Positions 18,534 to 28,021 of a stretch of 64,000 bases of DNA are shown here, piece after piece. Position numbers and translations under genes: made by a program. Within the stretch, counting starts at the first letter, position 1. Every line of letters starts with the position of its first letter. The DNA lies in contig OZ244173.1 in NCBI GenBank assembly GCA_965216515.1, forward strand, positions 2,790,001 through 2,854,000. The letters run 5' to 3'. Below the pieces are notes generated by a model. That model was not told where the DNA came from. It searched no databases and was given only the letters and a program-made list of their open reading frames with translations. This DNA is from CAXMRP01 sp965216515. Its GTDB lineage: Bacteria > Pseudomonadota > Alphaproteobacteria > Rhizobiales > Afifellaceae.

Positions 18534-19284
18534 GCCGCGTCGGCCCTCTCCGCGATGTCCGTGATCAATCCGCGGTTGAGGTGCGAGCGGAAAGCGGTTC
18601 TTCCATGCTGCTTCGCAGCGCCTGCCGGGTCAAATTCGGCAAAGATTTCGCAGCGCCCGCACCAAGGCGAACCGGCCCTTGCGTCTCCCCTGCCGCGGCT
18701 CCGCGGCGTTTCGACCATGCCGAATTCCGGGAAACCGGGATTGGGTCGGCGGGCACGGGCTCTTCCCGCGCGCCGGAAGGAACGATGCCAGGCGATGGGT
18801 GCAGCGCGTCACCATTCCGGACAAGCATGCGAACCCGGGCCGGGCGGCCTGCCCGCCGTCCCGCTGGCGGCGATCCCGTGGCCGAAAAGCGGGCCGCGCA
18901 CGCGAAGTTTGGCCTTCTCCGGAGCACTGGACCGATACCTCGCCGCCAGGCGCACCGGGTTCCGAAACCGGAAGCGCCGAACGCCGCGGCGCTCGATCCT
19001 TGAGACCTGCGCCGCGCCGCGGCTCTCCGCTGTCAAAAGCAATATCGCCGCGGCTTGCGCCGATCGCGGGAGAAGGGACCCCCGCGGTTTCAAACGTGCG
19101 GCAGGGCCGGGGCCCGGCGCACATCGATTCAAGGCTTTCCACCTGCTCGCTTTCGTTGATTGGGGGAGCCAAAGGGCCCGGATTTCGGCTCCCTTGGGCA
19201 TGCCCCAACCGAACACCTCGCATTGCGCGAGGTGTCCGGCAAACCTTGTGAGGCGGCAGAGCAGGCCGAACCGGGCGCGTCCGG
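18534..19284. other. 750-base GC-rich gap without a supported gene
   Basis: Several long frames cross this stretch on both strands, but they have biased, Arg/Pro/Gly-rich composition, no recognisable motif and no convincing ribosome binding site, as expected for stop-poor GC-rich DNA. The only clear structure is the hairpin at 19210-19238. The gap separates the catabolic operon from the second peptide importer and may be a degraded junction. Confidence 0.5.
19210..19238. terminator. Strong hairpin between convergent genes
   Basis: ACACCTCGC (19213-19221) pairs with GCGAGGTGT (19227-19235) around a five-base loop; the stem extends to 13 pairs with one mismatch when the flanking CCG/CGG is included. 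There is no T tract on either side, so a factor-assisted or bidirectional stop is possible. It sits between the converging EamA gene and the binding-protein gene at 19285. Confidence 0.45.
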
Positions 19285-20874
19285 CTAGTTGGCCTTGGTA
19301 ATGAGCTGGACGGGCATCAACCCGTCAGCTCTTGCGGCAAAGGAAAGGCCCTTTCGCAAGGCATAGATCTGCTCACCATGAAACAGCGGGACGACGGCTT
19401 GATCGGCGTCGGCCGTCTCACCGATTTCCCAAAGCAGGGTCTCTCGCTTTGCATCGTCAACCGTCGCCATGGCTTCGGCAAGAAGTGCATCGATTTTCTC
19501 GTTCGAATACCGTGCCCGGTTCGAGGTTCCCATGCCCTTGTCCCGGTTGACTGTCGCCAACTGGGCGCGGACCGGGAAAGAAAACTCACCTGTCGTCGCC
19601 CCGTTGCCCATCAGCAGCATGCTGTAGGCGTAATTGGGATGGCTGGCTTTCGGGATAAAGGTCGCCCACGGCGCCGCAACAACCTTGGTCTCGATCCCAA
19701 TGCGATTCAACATCGGTGCGATCGCTTGCAGCAACTTCTCATCGTTGACGTAGCGATCATTCGGACCATGAATGGTTACGGCGAAGCCATCCGGATAACC
19801 CGCTTCCTTGAGAAGACGGCGCGCTTCATCGGGATCGTACTCATCGGGCTTCAGATTTGGGCTGACGCCGAAGAATCCGGCGGCCAGAAGTCCGGCCGCC
19901 GGGATGGCCGTGCCGTCCATGATCCGATTGACGATTGCGTTGCGATCCATGGCCTTGGAAACCGCTTCGCGGACCCGAACATCCTTGAACGGGTTTTTCG
20001 GCAGCGGTGCGCCGGATTTGTCTGTCACAAACGGTGTTTGGTCCCGATGCCAGTCCATATGGAGAAACATCGTCCGGTTGGAGAGCGTTCGTGAAATGAC
20101 GATATCCGGGTCCTTGCCCAACCGCTTCAGGAGGTTTGGCGGCACACTGTCGATGGCTTGCACGCCACCGGCCAGAAGCGCCGCGACGCGGGCCGCGTCG
20201 TTGGGAATGATTTTCAAGGTGACATTCTGCCAAATTGGCGGCGTTCCCCAATAATCGTCGTTTCGAACCAGTTCGACCTTGTCGCCGGGAACATATTCCA
20301 CGAATTTGAACGGGCCGGTCCCGGCGGTTGCCGTACCGTCGTTGAATGCACCGGTTGGTGTATTCTCGTGCTCACTGGGCACGATGGCGATCGACGACAG
20401 ATCCACTGGCATCAGGGGGTAGGGCTTGTCTGTTTTGAACCGGATCGTCAGCGGGTCGACGATAATGATTTCGGTAATCGCCCGCGTGTAGATGGTAAAC
20501 GCCGACGGGCTGTTCGGCACCCATGACACGCGCCGGATCGATGCGGCGACATCTTCGGCATCGAAGTCCGACCCATCATGGAACTTCACGCCGCTTCGCA
20601 GCTTGAATTCCCACACAGTGTCTTCGATCGGATTCCATTCGGTGGCAAGACCCGGATGCAGCCTCTGCTGTTCATCCTGCTCCATCAGCCGCTCGTAGAT
20701 GTGATGTGAAATCTTGATGTTGGATGCAAGATTGTGGAAATGGGGATCGATCGAGGTCACCGAGGTGCCCAAACCGACCATCAGATCCTCGGCGGTCGCA
20801 TGCGTTGGAGCGGCAGCGCCCACAAGCATTGCCGCGACCACGCCGAGCATGCTCTTGAATAAGTTCTTTCGCAT
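19285..20874 (-). CDS. Peptide ABC transporter substrate-binding protein (SBP_bac_5), second system
   Basis: 529 aa periplasmic receptor. The signal peptide spans residues 1 to about 29 (basic MRKN, hydrophobic MLGVVAAMLVGAAAP, ATA before the mature start). Family motifs are TSIDPHFHNLASNIKISHHIYERL, WEFKLRSGVKFHDGSDFDAEDV and GTGPFKFVEYVPGDKVELVRND. The organisation resembles the receptor at 11453-13039, so the two importers are paralogous. It is transcribed away from oppD at 21248 across an AT-rich 373-base intergenic region, and an AGGGAGG-like site precedes its ATG (20875-20890). Confidence 0.95.
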   Translation of the reverse strand: MRKNLFKSMLGVVAAMLVGAAAPTHATAEDLMVGLGTSVTSIDPHFHNLASNIKISHHIYERLMEQDEQQRLHPGLATEWNPIEDTVWEFKLRSGVKFHDGSDFDAEDVAASIRRVSWVPNSPSAFTIYTRAITEIIIVDPLTIRFKTDKPYPLMPVDLSSIAIVPSEHENTPTGAFNDGTATAGTGPFKFVEYVPGDKVELVRNDDYWGTPPIWQNVTLKIIPNDAARVAALLAGGVQAIDSVPPNLLKRLGKDPDIVISRTLSNRTMFLHMDWHRDQTPFVTDKSGAPLPKNPFKDVRVREAVSKAMDRNAIVNRIMDGTAIPAAGLLAAGFFGVSPNLKPDEYDPDEARRLLKEAGYPDGFAVTIHGPNDRYVNDEKLLQAIAPMLNRIGIETKVVAAPWATFIPKASHPNYAYSMLLMGNGATTGEFSFPVRAQLATVNRDKGMGTSNRARYSNEKIDALLAEAMATVDDAKRETLLWEIGETADADQAVVPLFHGEQIYALRKGLSFAARADGLMPVQLITKAN

Positions 20875-21247
20875 CGAAACCTCCCTCCCTTCGAGAAATT
20901 GCTGAGCTTCAAATCGTCCGCAAGCGCGGTCGCGGAAGCGTCTCTCAAGCTACCGTGGCGGTCGTCGGCGCCACCAATTGCGATTGTTCCGCTTGGTATA
21001 TGCGCAACTTATGGAAGTAAGGAGGTTTGCCCGGAATCGGCGAACACAGAAATTCAGGATAAACACTCAGTATTGCATGTTATTACAGATATTTAGCCGA
21101 AAAATCCATTTCATCAACCCATAACTAAACTTTGCTGAACAATTACATATCGATATCCGCACGCAGTATACAGAACATGAAATCCGAAATCGCTGCCAAA
21201 TTACCATTGGCATAGTCGCAGGCAGGTGTTAGTCGCGGCGTAGTGAG
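20875..21247. promoter_or_regulatory. AT-rich divergent control region between binding-protein gene and oppD
   Basis: 373 bases with no gene, clearly poorer in GC than its neighbours, especially 21040-21220. It must contain the outward promoters of the binding protein (minus) and of oppD-oppF (plus). I could not assign a regulator site; the LysR protein encoded at 28022 is the nearest candidate regulator of the cluster. Confidence 0.5.
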
Positions 21248-22225
21248 ATGTCAGAACCAGTCCTGAAAATCGAGAATCTTCAAACCCATTTCTTCACACG
21301 CGCCGGCGTCGTGCGGGCGGTGGATGGCGTTGATTTGCAGATCGGGAGGGGCCGAATTCTCGGGCTGGTCGGCGAGTCGGGCTCGGGCAAATCTGTTACC
21401 GGATTCTCAATTCTCGGGCTTGTCGATCCGCCAGGCCGGGTTGTCGGCGGTCGAATTTGTTTCGATGGCACCGACCTGCTGAAGCTTTCCGAAGGGCAGA
21501 TGCGGGCGTTGCGCGGACGTCGGCTGGCGATGGTGTTTCAGGATCCGATGATGACATTGAATCCGGTCCTTCGGATTGACACCCAAATGGTCGAGGCGAT
21601 AAGGGCCCATGAAGACGTACCCCGTGATGAAGCGCGTCGGCGCGCTCGTGACGCATTGGGAAAAGTGGGAATACCGTCGCCGGACGAGCGGCTGCGCGCC
21701 TATCCCCATCAGTTTTCCGGCGGCATGCGGCAGCGGGTCGCGATCGCCATTGCGCTGCTTCACAATCCCGATGTTTTGATTGCCGATGAGCCGACAACCG
21801 CGTTGGATGTCACGATCCAGGGGCAGATTCTGTTCGAGGTGCGAAAGCTCTGCAGCGAGATGGGAACCGCGCTGATTTGGATCACCCATGACCTGGCGGT
21901 CGTCGCCGGCCTCGCAGACGACATCTGCGTGATGTACGCGGGAAAGCTCGTCGAGCAGGGATCGGTCGATGACGTGCTGGACCGTCCCGCCCACCCCTAC
22001 ACGCTTGGTTTGATCAAATCGGTGCCGAGCGCGACAGGTACCGGTCAGCCGCTAAGTCAGATTCCGGGTATGACCCCATCGCTGATTGCCCCGCCGTCGG
22101 GTTGCAGTTTTCGAGACCGTTGCGCCGCCGGCGACGAGGCCTGCAAGCGCGATCCACCATTGGTGAGCGTTTCAAAAACGCACACGACGAATTGCCATCA
22201 TCCCGCCTGCGGGATCCTGCAATGA
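21248..22225 (+). CDS. Peptide ABC transporter ATP-binding protein (OppD type), second system
   Basis: 325 aa ATPase. Walker A GESGSGKS, Q-loop MVFQDPMMTLNP, signature FSGGMRQR, Walker B VLIADEPTTALD, switch WITHDLA. The C-terminal Cys motif is PPSGCSFRDRCAAGDEAC. Its stop overlaps the next ATPase start (ATGA), so oppD and oppF form one unit, transcribed opposite to the permease genes further right. Confidence 0.95.
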   Translation: MSEPVLKIENLQTHFFTRAGVVRAVDGVDLQIGRGRILGLVGESGSGKSVTGFSILGLVDPPGRVVGGRICFDGTDLLKLSEGQMRALRGRRLAMVFQDPMMTLNPVLRIDTQMVEAIRAHEDVPRDEARRRARDALGKVGIPSPDERLRAYPHQFSGGMRQRVAIAIALLHNPDVLIADEPTTALDVTIQGQILFEVRKLCSEMGTALIWITHDLAVVAGLADDICVMYAGKLVEQGSVDDVLDRPAHPYTLGLIKSVPSATGTGQPLSQIPGMTPSLIAPPSGCSFRDRCAAGDEACKRDPPLVSVSKTHTTNCHHPACGILQ

Positions 22226-23214
22226 CGCAGCTCATGATTGAAGCAAGCGGGGTTTCGAAGCGTTTTGCAAAAAGCGCCGATCTTGCCGGGAAGTTTGCTG
22301 CGATGTTCGGCCCGGATCCGCAAGAAAAGGTCGTCCATGCGCTGGACTCTGTCGACCTTGGCATCGGCGAGGGGGAGGTGGTCGGATTGGCCGGGGAATC
22401 CGGCTGCGGGAAGTCAACGTTCGGGCGCGTCATGGCCGGCATCATCGAGCCGAGCGAGGGCGCTGTCCACTATCGCGGGAACAAGCTGCTGTCGCCAACC
22501 CAGCGCGTCGATCCGAAGGTAAAGCTCAGGCTGCAAATGGTTTTTCAAAATCCTTTTGCATCTCTCAACCCACGAATGCGGATCCGCAATACGATCGGCG
22601 AGGCTCCTCTCGTGCACGGGCTGATAAGCCGGTCTGAGTTGGATGATTATGTCGACGAAATAATGCTCAGGGTTGGTCTCGACCCGGCGTTCAAGCGCCG
22701 GTTTCCCCACGAGTTTTCCGGCGGCCAGCGCCAGCGAGTCGGGATTGCCCGGGCAATAGCGGTGAAACCGGAATTCCTTGTGTGCGATGAAGCGGTCGCA
22801 TCCCTGGATGTCTCGATCCAGGCCCAGATACTCAACCTGTTTGCAGAACTACGTGAGGCCCTGAACCTGACCTACCTGTTCATCAGCCATGACCTCAGTG
22901 TGGTGCGGCATCTGAGCGATCGGGTCGCGATCATGTATCTTGGACGGGTTGTGGAAATCGCCCCGACTTCCGAACTCTACACCGATCCGAACCATCCTTA
23001 TTCCAAGGCGCTGTTGTCACAGGTTCCGACACTTGAACGCCGGCATCAAATATTCGAGCCGGTCAGCGGTGAGATTCCCTCCCCCCTTGAGCCGCCATCG
23101 GGCTGCCATTTTCACCCCCGCTGCCCCTTCGCCATGCCCCGCTGTGGTACGGAGGTGCCGAAAGCAGCGCAGATCGCGCCAAACCGGATTTCAGCCTGTC
23201 ATCTCAACGATTGA
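22222..23214 (+). CDS. Peptide ABC transporter ATP-binding protein (OppF type), second system
   Basis: 330 aa from the ATG at 22222, coupled to oppD by a four-base overlap; the longer upstream frame merely overlaps the end of oppD. Walker A GESGCGKST, signature FSGGQRQR, Walker B FLVCDEAVASLD, switch FISHDLS. The C-terminal Cys motif is PPSGCHFHPRCPFAMPRC. Walker B reads DEA where DEP is usual, a conservative change also seen in other members. Confidence 0.94.
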   Translation: MTQLMIEASGVSKRFAKSADLAGKFAAMFGPDPQEKVVHALDSVDLGIGEGEVVGLAGESGCGKSTFGRVMAGIIEPSEGAVHYRGNKLLSPTQRVDPKVKLRLQMVFQNPFASLNPRMRIRNTIGEAPLVHGLISRSELDDYVDEIMLRVGLDPAFKRRFPHEFSGGQRQRVGIARAIAVKPEFLVCDEAVASLDVSIQAQILNLFAELREALNLTYLFISHDLSVVRHLSDRVAIMYLGRVVEIAPTSELYTDPNHPYSKALLSQVPTLERRHQIFEPVSGEIPSPLEPPSGCHFHPRCPFAMPRCGTEVPKAAQIAPNRISACHLND

Positions 23215-23332
23215 CATCCGATCAAATTCCCGCCGGTTGCCGCAAGCCTGGCTCTCGGCAACGAAATCGGGTGGCACCGGCATCAACGGTCGCATCCGAC
23301 AACCGATCCTCACGAGATCGCGCCTATCCCAT

Positions 23333-24331
23333 CTATTGCAGGCTGGGCGACGTGCCGAATGCAGATGCAATCCTGTTAAAATCGGCAAACAAATCTGAGG
23401 GGTTTGCCTCCACAGATGCCAGACCCTGTGCCTTTTGCTCGATGCAAATTGTGGCAACCATGCGCTGATGGGCTTCCGATGCCATCCCGAAGGGCAGCGC
23501 ATCGTCGCGAAAATCACTGAATATCTTCTCCAGTTCGTTCATCTGCCACGGCGACGCCTCGGCAAACTTCTTGGCCTTGGTCGTCCAGATGCGCCACGAC
23601 TCCATCAGTGCCGTGTACAGAGTGACGACAATTTCCGGATGTTGCTCGGCGAATTCGCGGCGAAATGCCAGGATATGGAATCCGGGATACACCCCGCACC
23701 GCCGGTAATAGTCCGCTTCGACCTCCGGATAGTTCCGAACCAGCCTGCGCACCGGGCCATTGGGCTGAAAAACGGCTTCCGGTGCAAATGCCGTTGTCAC
23801 GGCATCGATGCGCCCCTCCTGCAATGCAGTCATCAACGTATCGCCGGCGTCGAGCGGTTGTGCATGGTCCGGCGGAGGCGAGTCGCCGGGCTGTCTGGGT
23901 TTGGTCGGCGTGTCTTTGTCGAGCGCCCCGACGACCCATTCTGCGTCCTCGACCTCCACGCCCGCCTCGCGAAGGGCCGCCCTTGCCCACAGCGTTCCCG
24001 TATCTCCCCACGCATTTGTTCCTATTCGAAGCTGCCGCAGTTGCGAAAGGGATTCAAGTTCGCTGTCCTGTCGAACAAAATAGTTTCGGTGGCGGAACCC
24101 ACGGAGAATGAATGCCGGCAAACCGACAAGGCTATGATCACCGCGCGCCCAGGCGAGCGTATATCGGTTGAACGAGACCTCGGCCGCATCGACGCCGTCG
24201 GGAAAGCCTACGGTTAGCGGCGTGTGAAAATCGAAATTCAGGTGAATGCCCGGCGTTTCGACCAGATTCAGAAGCAGGGGGCAAATCTGATCGTAGGGAC
24301 GGATAATCATGTTCAGTTGCACGTCGCCCAT
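23333..24331 (-). CDS. NMT1/THI5-like protein resembling 4,5-dihydroxyphthalate decarboxylase
   Basis: 332 aa from the ATG at 24331, chosen because GGAG lies eight bases upstream; an in-frame ATG at 24352 is less well placed. No signal peptide, so it is probably cytosolic although it has the periplasmic-binding-protein type II fold. Recognisable stretches are MIIRPYDQICPLL near the N-terminus and IGTNAWGDTGTLWARAAL, similar to the GDT motif region of 4,5-dihydroxyphthalate decarboxylase relatives. Position between oppF (convergent) and the oppC/oppB pair suggests a decarboxylase or a ligand-handling protein for the imported compound. The specific reaction cannot be told from sequence. Confidence 0.65.
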   Translation of the reverse strand: MGDVQLNMIIRPYDQICPLLLNLVETPGIHLNFDFHTPLTVGFPDGVDAAEVSFNRYTLAWARGDHSLVGLPAFILRGFRHRNYFVRQDSELESLSQLRQLRIGTNAWGDTGTLWARAALREAGVEVEDAEWVVGALDKDTPTKPRQPGDSPPPDHAQPLDAGDTLMTALQEGRIDAVTTAFAPEAVFQPNGPVRRLVRNYPEVEADYYRRCGVYPGFHILAFRREFAEQHPEIVVTLYTALMESWRIWTTKAKKFAEASPWQMNELEKIFSDFRDDALPFGMASEAHQRMVATICIEQKAQGLASVEANPSDLFADFNRIASAFGTSPSLQ

Positions 24332-24607
24332 ACCGCAAGCTCCAGTCATCAAGGTGTCCGCAGTTGCGCCGGAACGACATGTGCCGCATCAGCGGATACT
24401 CGGATTTGGACAGGTTCAACGCCGGCATTCTCGTTCAGGAACACAATTTCCCGAGCTTGTGCCTGTTCGCGGCGGAATACTGTCCTTGTCGCCTGTAACT
24501 AGAGAGAAAGCCGCGGCGCAGTAAAATTCCAAGTTGTTGCGATCACATAACGTGTAAATATGGATCCCGCCGCAATCGGCCCTCGCATTTGGCGCAATTG
24601 GCGGGCC

Positions 24608-25540
24608 CTAGGTTCTCGATCTGGGGTTGAGAACATCGCGAAGTTGATCGCCGACAAGATTGATCGCGACGATCGTGATCAACAGCGCCACACCGGGAAA
24701 AAAGCTCATCCAATACTCGCCCGACAAAAGGCGTTCAAAGCCGTTGGCGATCAGCAGCCCCAGCGAAGGTTCGGTTATCGGCAATCCGATGCCCAGAAAA
24801 GACAGGGTCGCCTCCAGGGCGATTGAGTGTGCAACCTGCACGGTGGCAACCACGATCAGGGGCGGCATGCAATTTGGCAGAAGATGGCGAAATACGATGC
24901 GGCCATACCCCAGTGCCAGGCAGTGCGCCGCCTCCATGTATTCCTTGCGGGATTCCACCAGCGCCGCGCCGCGTAAGGTTCTCGCATAGTAGGCCCACTG
25001 GACCGCAACCAGGGCGACAACGATTTTTCCGGCGCCCTGGCCCAACACGGCCAGCAGAATGAGTGCGATCAATATAGCAGGAAAACTGAGTTGAATGTCG
25101 ACGAACCGCATGATCAGCGTTTCGACGCGCCCGCCGAAATAGGCGGCGGTCAATCCGGCCGATATCCCGATCGATATGGCGATTATCGCACTGACCACCC
25201 CGACGCCGAGCGACGTCCTCAGGCCATAGAGGATACCGGACAACATATCGCGGCCCTGATCATCGGAGCCGAGCCAGAATGTCATTCCATCATAGGATTT
25301 GGAACCGGGTGCCAGCAGGCCGTTCATGATGTCGAGCTGATTGAGGTCGTAAGGATCCTGCGGCGATACCAGCGGCGCCGCGACGGCCAGCACGATGATT
25401 GCGACGATCGTGAACAGCCCCACGAGCGCGATGCGGCTGCTCGAGAACTCGGCCACGAAACGCCGCAATGGCGTTTCGGCATATGGACCAGTCGTGCTGT
25501 CGGACACGTCGGTGGATTGAGAAGGACCGGCCTCCAGCAT
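24608..25540 (-). CDS. Peptide ABC transporter permease (OppC type), second system
   Basis: 310 aa membrane protein. N-terminal cytoplasmic tail, first helix IALVGLFTIVAIIVLAVAAPLV, then the family hallmark GSDDQGRDMLSG and the EAA-like loop near EAAHCLALGYGRIVFRHLLPN. Late segments ISLEATLSFLGIGLPITEPSLG-type (here IALEATLSFLGIGLP) are conserved between the two systems. It is translated just after oppB on the minus strand with a four-base gap. Confidence 0.94.
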   Translation of the reverse strand: MLEAGPSQSTDVSDSTTGPYAETPLRRFVAEFSSSRIALVGLFTIVAIIVLAVAAPLVSPQDPYDLNQLDIMNGLLAPGSKSYDGMTFWLGSDDQGRDMLSGILYGLRTSLGVGVVSAIIAISIGISAGLTAAYFGGRVETLIMRFVDIQLSFPAILIALILLAVLGQGAGKIVVALVAVQWAYYARTLRGAALVESRKEYMEAAHCLALGYGRIVFRHLLPNCMPPLIVVATVQVAHSIALEATLSFLGIGLPITEPSLGLLIANGFERLLSGEYWMSFFPGVALLITIVAINLVGDQLRDVLNPRSRT

Positions 25541-25544
25541 CAGG

Positions 25545-26522
25545 TCAATCCTTCATTTCCGACAATCTTACTCTTGGGTCCAATATCGAATATAGTATAT
25601 CGACAGATAAATTAATCACGATAAACATCCAAACAACGATAAGGGTATATGCGACGATAACCGGCCTATCCAGGAAGTTTATTGAATCAATAATAAGTTT
25701 ACCCATTCCGGGCCATGAAAATACTGATTCAGTGACCACCGCAAAGGCGATTACAGACCCGAGTTCCAAACCCAATACCGTAACGATGGGTATCATTATG
25801 TTTTTCAACACGTGTACAAGCACAACCCTGCGCTCGCTCAATCCTTTTGCGCGGGCAAATTTCACGTAATCCATGAGCATATTCTCGCGCATTCCGGCCC
25901 GAGCAAGCCTTATGATCAGGGATACATTGAACAATGACAGATTGACCGCAGGTAATATTATGTGACTCAAGCCCTTTAATGTGAATAAGCTCGATGTGAT
26001 GCCCAGAAACTCCGCGGTAGGGCCGCGGCCGGCCGCGGGGAGCCATCCCAGTTCGACGGCGAACACCATGATCAGTGTCAGGCCGACCCAGAAGCTCGGC
26101 AGGCTGAAGCCGAGTATCGAACCGGCCATAATTGCCTTGGCGGCTCGGGACGAGGGACGAAAGCCGGCGTAGACACCGAGTGGCAACCCGGCGAGTATGG
26201 AAATCGCCACGGCGCACAGGGCCAGTTCAAGCGTTGCCGGAAAGCGATCGAATATCAGCCCGACCGCGGGTTGATTGTAGACGAAAGAGTTTCCCAGATC
26301 GCCGCGCAGGGCATTTCCCAGAAACAGGAAATATTGCTGCCAAATCGGCTTGTCCAAACCCAGGGCGACGATGGCGCGCTGCCGCTCGATTTCGTCGGCG
26401 TCCGGGGCAATGAAAATCTGTGTCGGATCGCCGATTGCAAAGACGCCGAAAAACACCAGGAGCGACATCAAAATCAGAACGATTACGCCCTGCATAAGCC
26501 GGCGCAGTACAAACTCAATCAT
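25545..26522 (-). CDS. Peptide ABC transporter permease (OppB type), second system
   Basis: 325 aa. Starts MIEFVLRRLMQGVIVLILMS; contains GDLGNSFVYN and the EAA-like loop FARAKGLSERRVVLVHVLKN, then LGLELGSVIAFAVVTESVFSWPG. The 5'-proximal part of the minus-strand unit oppB-oppC-decarboxylase-like gene. The DNA of 25560-25960 is visibly less GC-rich than the neighbouring genes, possibly reflecting separate origin. Confidence 0.94.
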   Translation of the reverse strand: MIEFVLRRLMQGVIVLILMSLLVFFGVFAIGDPTQIFIAPDADEIERQRAIVALGLDKPIWQQYFLFLGNALRGDLGNSFVYNQPAVGLIFDRFPATLELALCAVAISILAGLPLGVYAGFRPSSRAAKAIMAGSILGFSLPSFWVGLTLIMVFAVELGWLPAAGRGPTAEFLGITSSLFTLKGLSHIILPAVNLSLFNVSLIIRLARAGMRENMLMDYVKFARAKGLSERRVVLVHVLKNIMIPIVTVLGLELGSVIAFAVVTESVFSWPGMGKLIIDSINFLDRPVIVAYTLIVVWMFIVINLSVDILYSILDPRVRLSEMKD

Positions 26523-26626
26523 CGCCTTCGCGCAAAGTCACTTGCACCCCCGTGATTCAGGATTGGCGTACCGGAAACAGCCCAGCTGAATGTGGGAAAA
26601 CAGTCATATCCGTGTAGCGAAATCCC

Positions 26627-27364
26627 CTAATCACGGCTTGAGGCTTTCGCACGCGTAAATCGCAAATCACTGCCGTTGGCTCGCCACGCCTCTTCGATCG
26701 CATCGAGGTCGGTGAACCCGGACGGATTGTACAGGTTGGGCTTCCAATGACCGAAGGGTTCGAGCTCTTCGCGCCACTTCCCCAGCAGTCTGGAAAGCTC
26801 GGTCAGCGGTTCGTCGTTGTCATCCACCCGCAAATCAATGTCGGGAATGATGTCGTTCGTGGCGACCATCAATGCCGCGGATCTGATGCCTCGCCTGTCG
26901 CCGCCTTCTGCCTGGCCGGCATGAAGCGCGCCAAGCAGACGTTCCGCCAATGGCTCCGCGCCCTTGGCAAACGCGTCGACCGTGGCGGCCAGGACGCGTT
27001 CGCCGGCCAGCATGTTGCCTGCAACACTGAAGCCGGCACAACTTCGATGACCATTCCATTGCACGCAGTTGCTTCCGGTGTCGGCGGCTGTTCGGCCCTG
27101 GCGATCGACGCAGTGGACTTGCCGAATACCGCGTCCGGCGTCACCAGCCAGTGCCCCGTTCACGGCCTCGGCCGGTTCCAGCCCGGCCGCCAGCCTGTCC
27201 AGGATTACCGGCCCGAGATAATGGTTGGTCATCGATTGCGTGGAGACGGCGCCAATTCCGGCCCGCAACCACAGACAACGCGAACCTATTGCGAGCGTTC
27301 TGGTCGTGGCGGCAACGCCAAACGCACCTGTGGTTGGATCACGCGCTACAATCGACCAGGTCAC
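26627..27364 (-). CDS. DUF1028 family protein (Ntn-hydrolase-like)
   Basis: About 245 aa from a GTG at 27364 (VTWSIVARDPTTGAFG), preferred because the conserved DUF1028 N-terminus begins exactly there; an ATG at 27424 would add 20 unrelated residues. Family hallmarks are SIVARDPTTGAFGVAATTR and GAVSTQSMTN, followed by NMLAGERVL. DUF1028 proteins have an Ntn-hydrolase-type fold and are often found with peptide importers, so peptidase-like or amidase action on imported compounds is possible but unproven. It lies 104 bases upstream of oppB on the same strand. Confidence 0.82.
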   Translation of the reverse strand: MTWSIVARDPTTGAFGVAATTRTLAIGSRCLWLRAGIGAVSTQSMTNHYLGPVILDRLAAGLEPAEAVNGALAGDAGRGIRQVHCVDRQGRTAADTGSNCVQWNGHRSCAGFSVAGNMLAGERVLAATVDAFAKGAEPLAERLLGALHAGQAEGGDRRGIRSAALMVATNDIIPDIDLRVDDNDEPLTELSRLLGKWREELEPFGHWKPNLYNPSGFTDLDAIEEAWRANGSDLRFTRAKASSRD

Positions 27365-28021
27365 GTGCCAACCCCAAACTGCACATCTGTGCTCACCTGC
27401 CAGATCGACCGGAACCGATTGCAATGACGATACCGGTGGCTCCCGATGCTATTGCCCCTGCCGCGAACGCGAGGTCCAAAATGATCCGCGCCGGGCAACA
27501 CGGTGCCGGCAATCTAGCGCGACTTGCCTTCTCAATCCTATTTCGATTGTGACTCCAGCCATATCCAGGTTCTATGGCCTTGCCTGACCGAAGTGGCAGG
27601 TTGCCGGTGTCGTGGACGGTTGCGTCCCGGAATCTTCCGGCCGTTTCGCCTGGCTCCATTCGAGGGTTGCTGGCGGCCGGGCGGCCGGGCGCCGGGTGGC
27701 CGGCGGGTTGGATCGGACCGCCGATCGGCCTGCCTGCGGCCGGTTCCGATGCCTGTCTCAGCCGGTTCGGTTGGGATACGCGGGCCGGCGCCGCGGTAGG
27801 CTCCCGGAAGGCTGCCGGATATGTTTCTTGTCCCGGCATGAACAACGCGCTCCTCCTGATACGGGGTTGTGTCCGTCAATCAGGTGAGCGCCAAGGCAAG
27901 CCAACTGGCAGTCTGAAATCTCTTGAGCCCGGTCGGTTGGACCCCGCGATTGCAATGGGTTAGATGTGTCTGGCGTGTGCAGGGCGAGGCAATTTTGAAA
28001 CGTTCGACGAAACCACCCGCG
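27365..28021. other. Gap of about 650 bases between DUF1028 gene and LysR gene
   Basis: Divergent promoter region of the DUF1028 gene (minus) and the LysR gene (plus). Frames crossing it are Pro/Ala/Arg-rich and show no family motif. I see no RNA gene, repeat or clear operator in it. Confidence 0.4.

Noticed and set aside
18630..19223. 197-codon frame on the minus strand in the gap after the EamA gene
   Set aside because: Composition is Arg/Pro/Gly-rich, no ribosome site or motif is seen, and competing frames of similar length overlap it on both strands, typical of GC-rich non-coding DNA.
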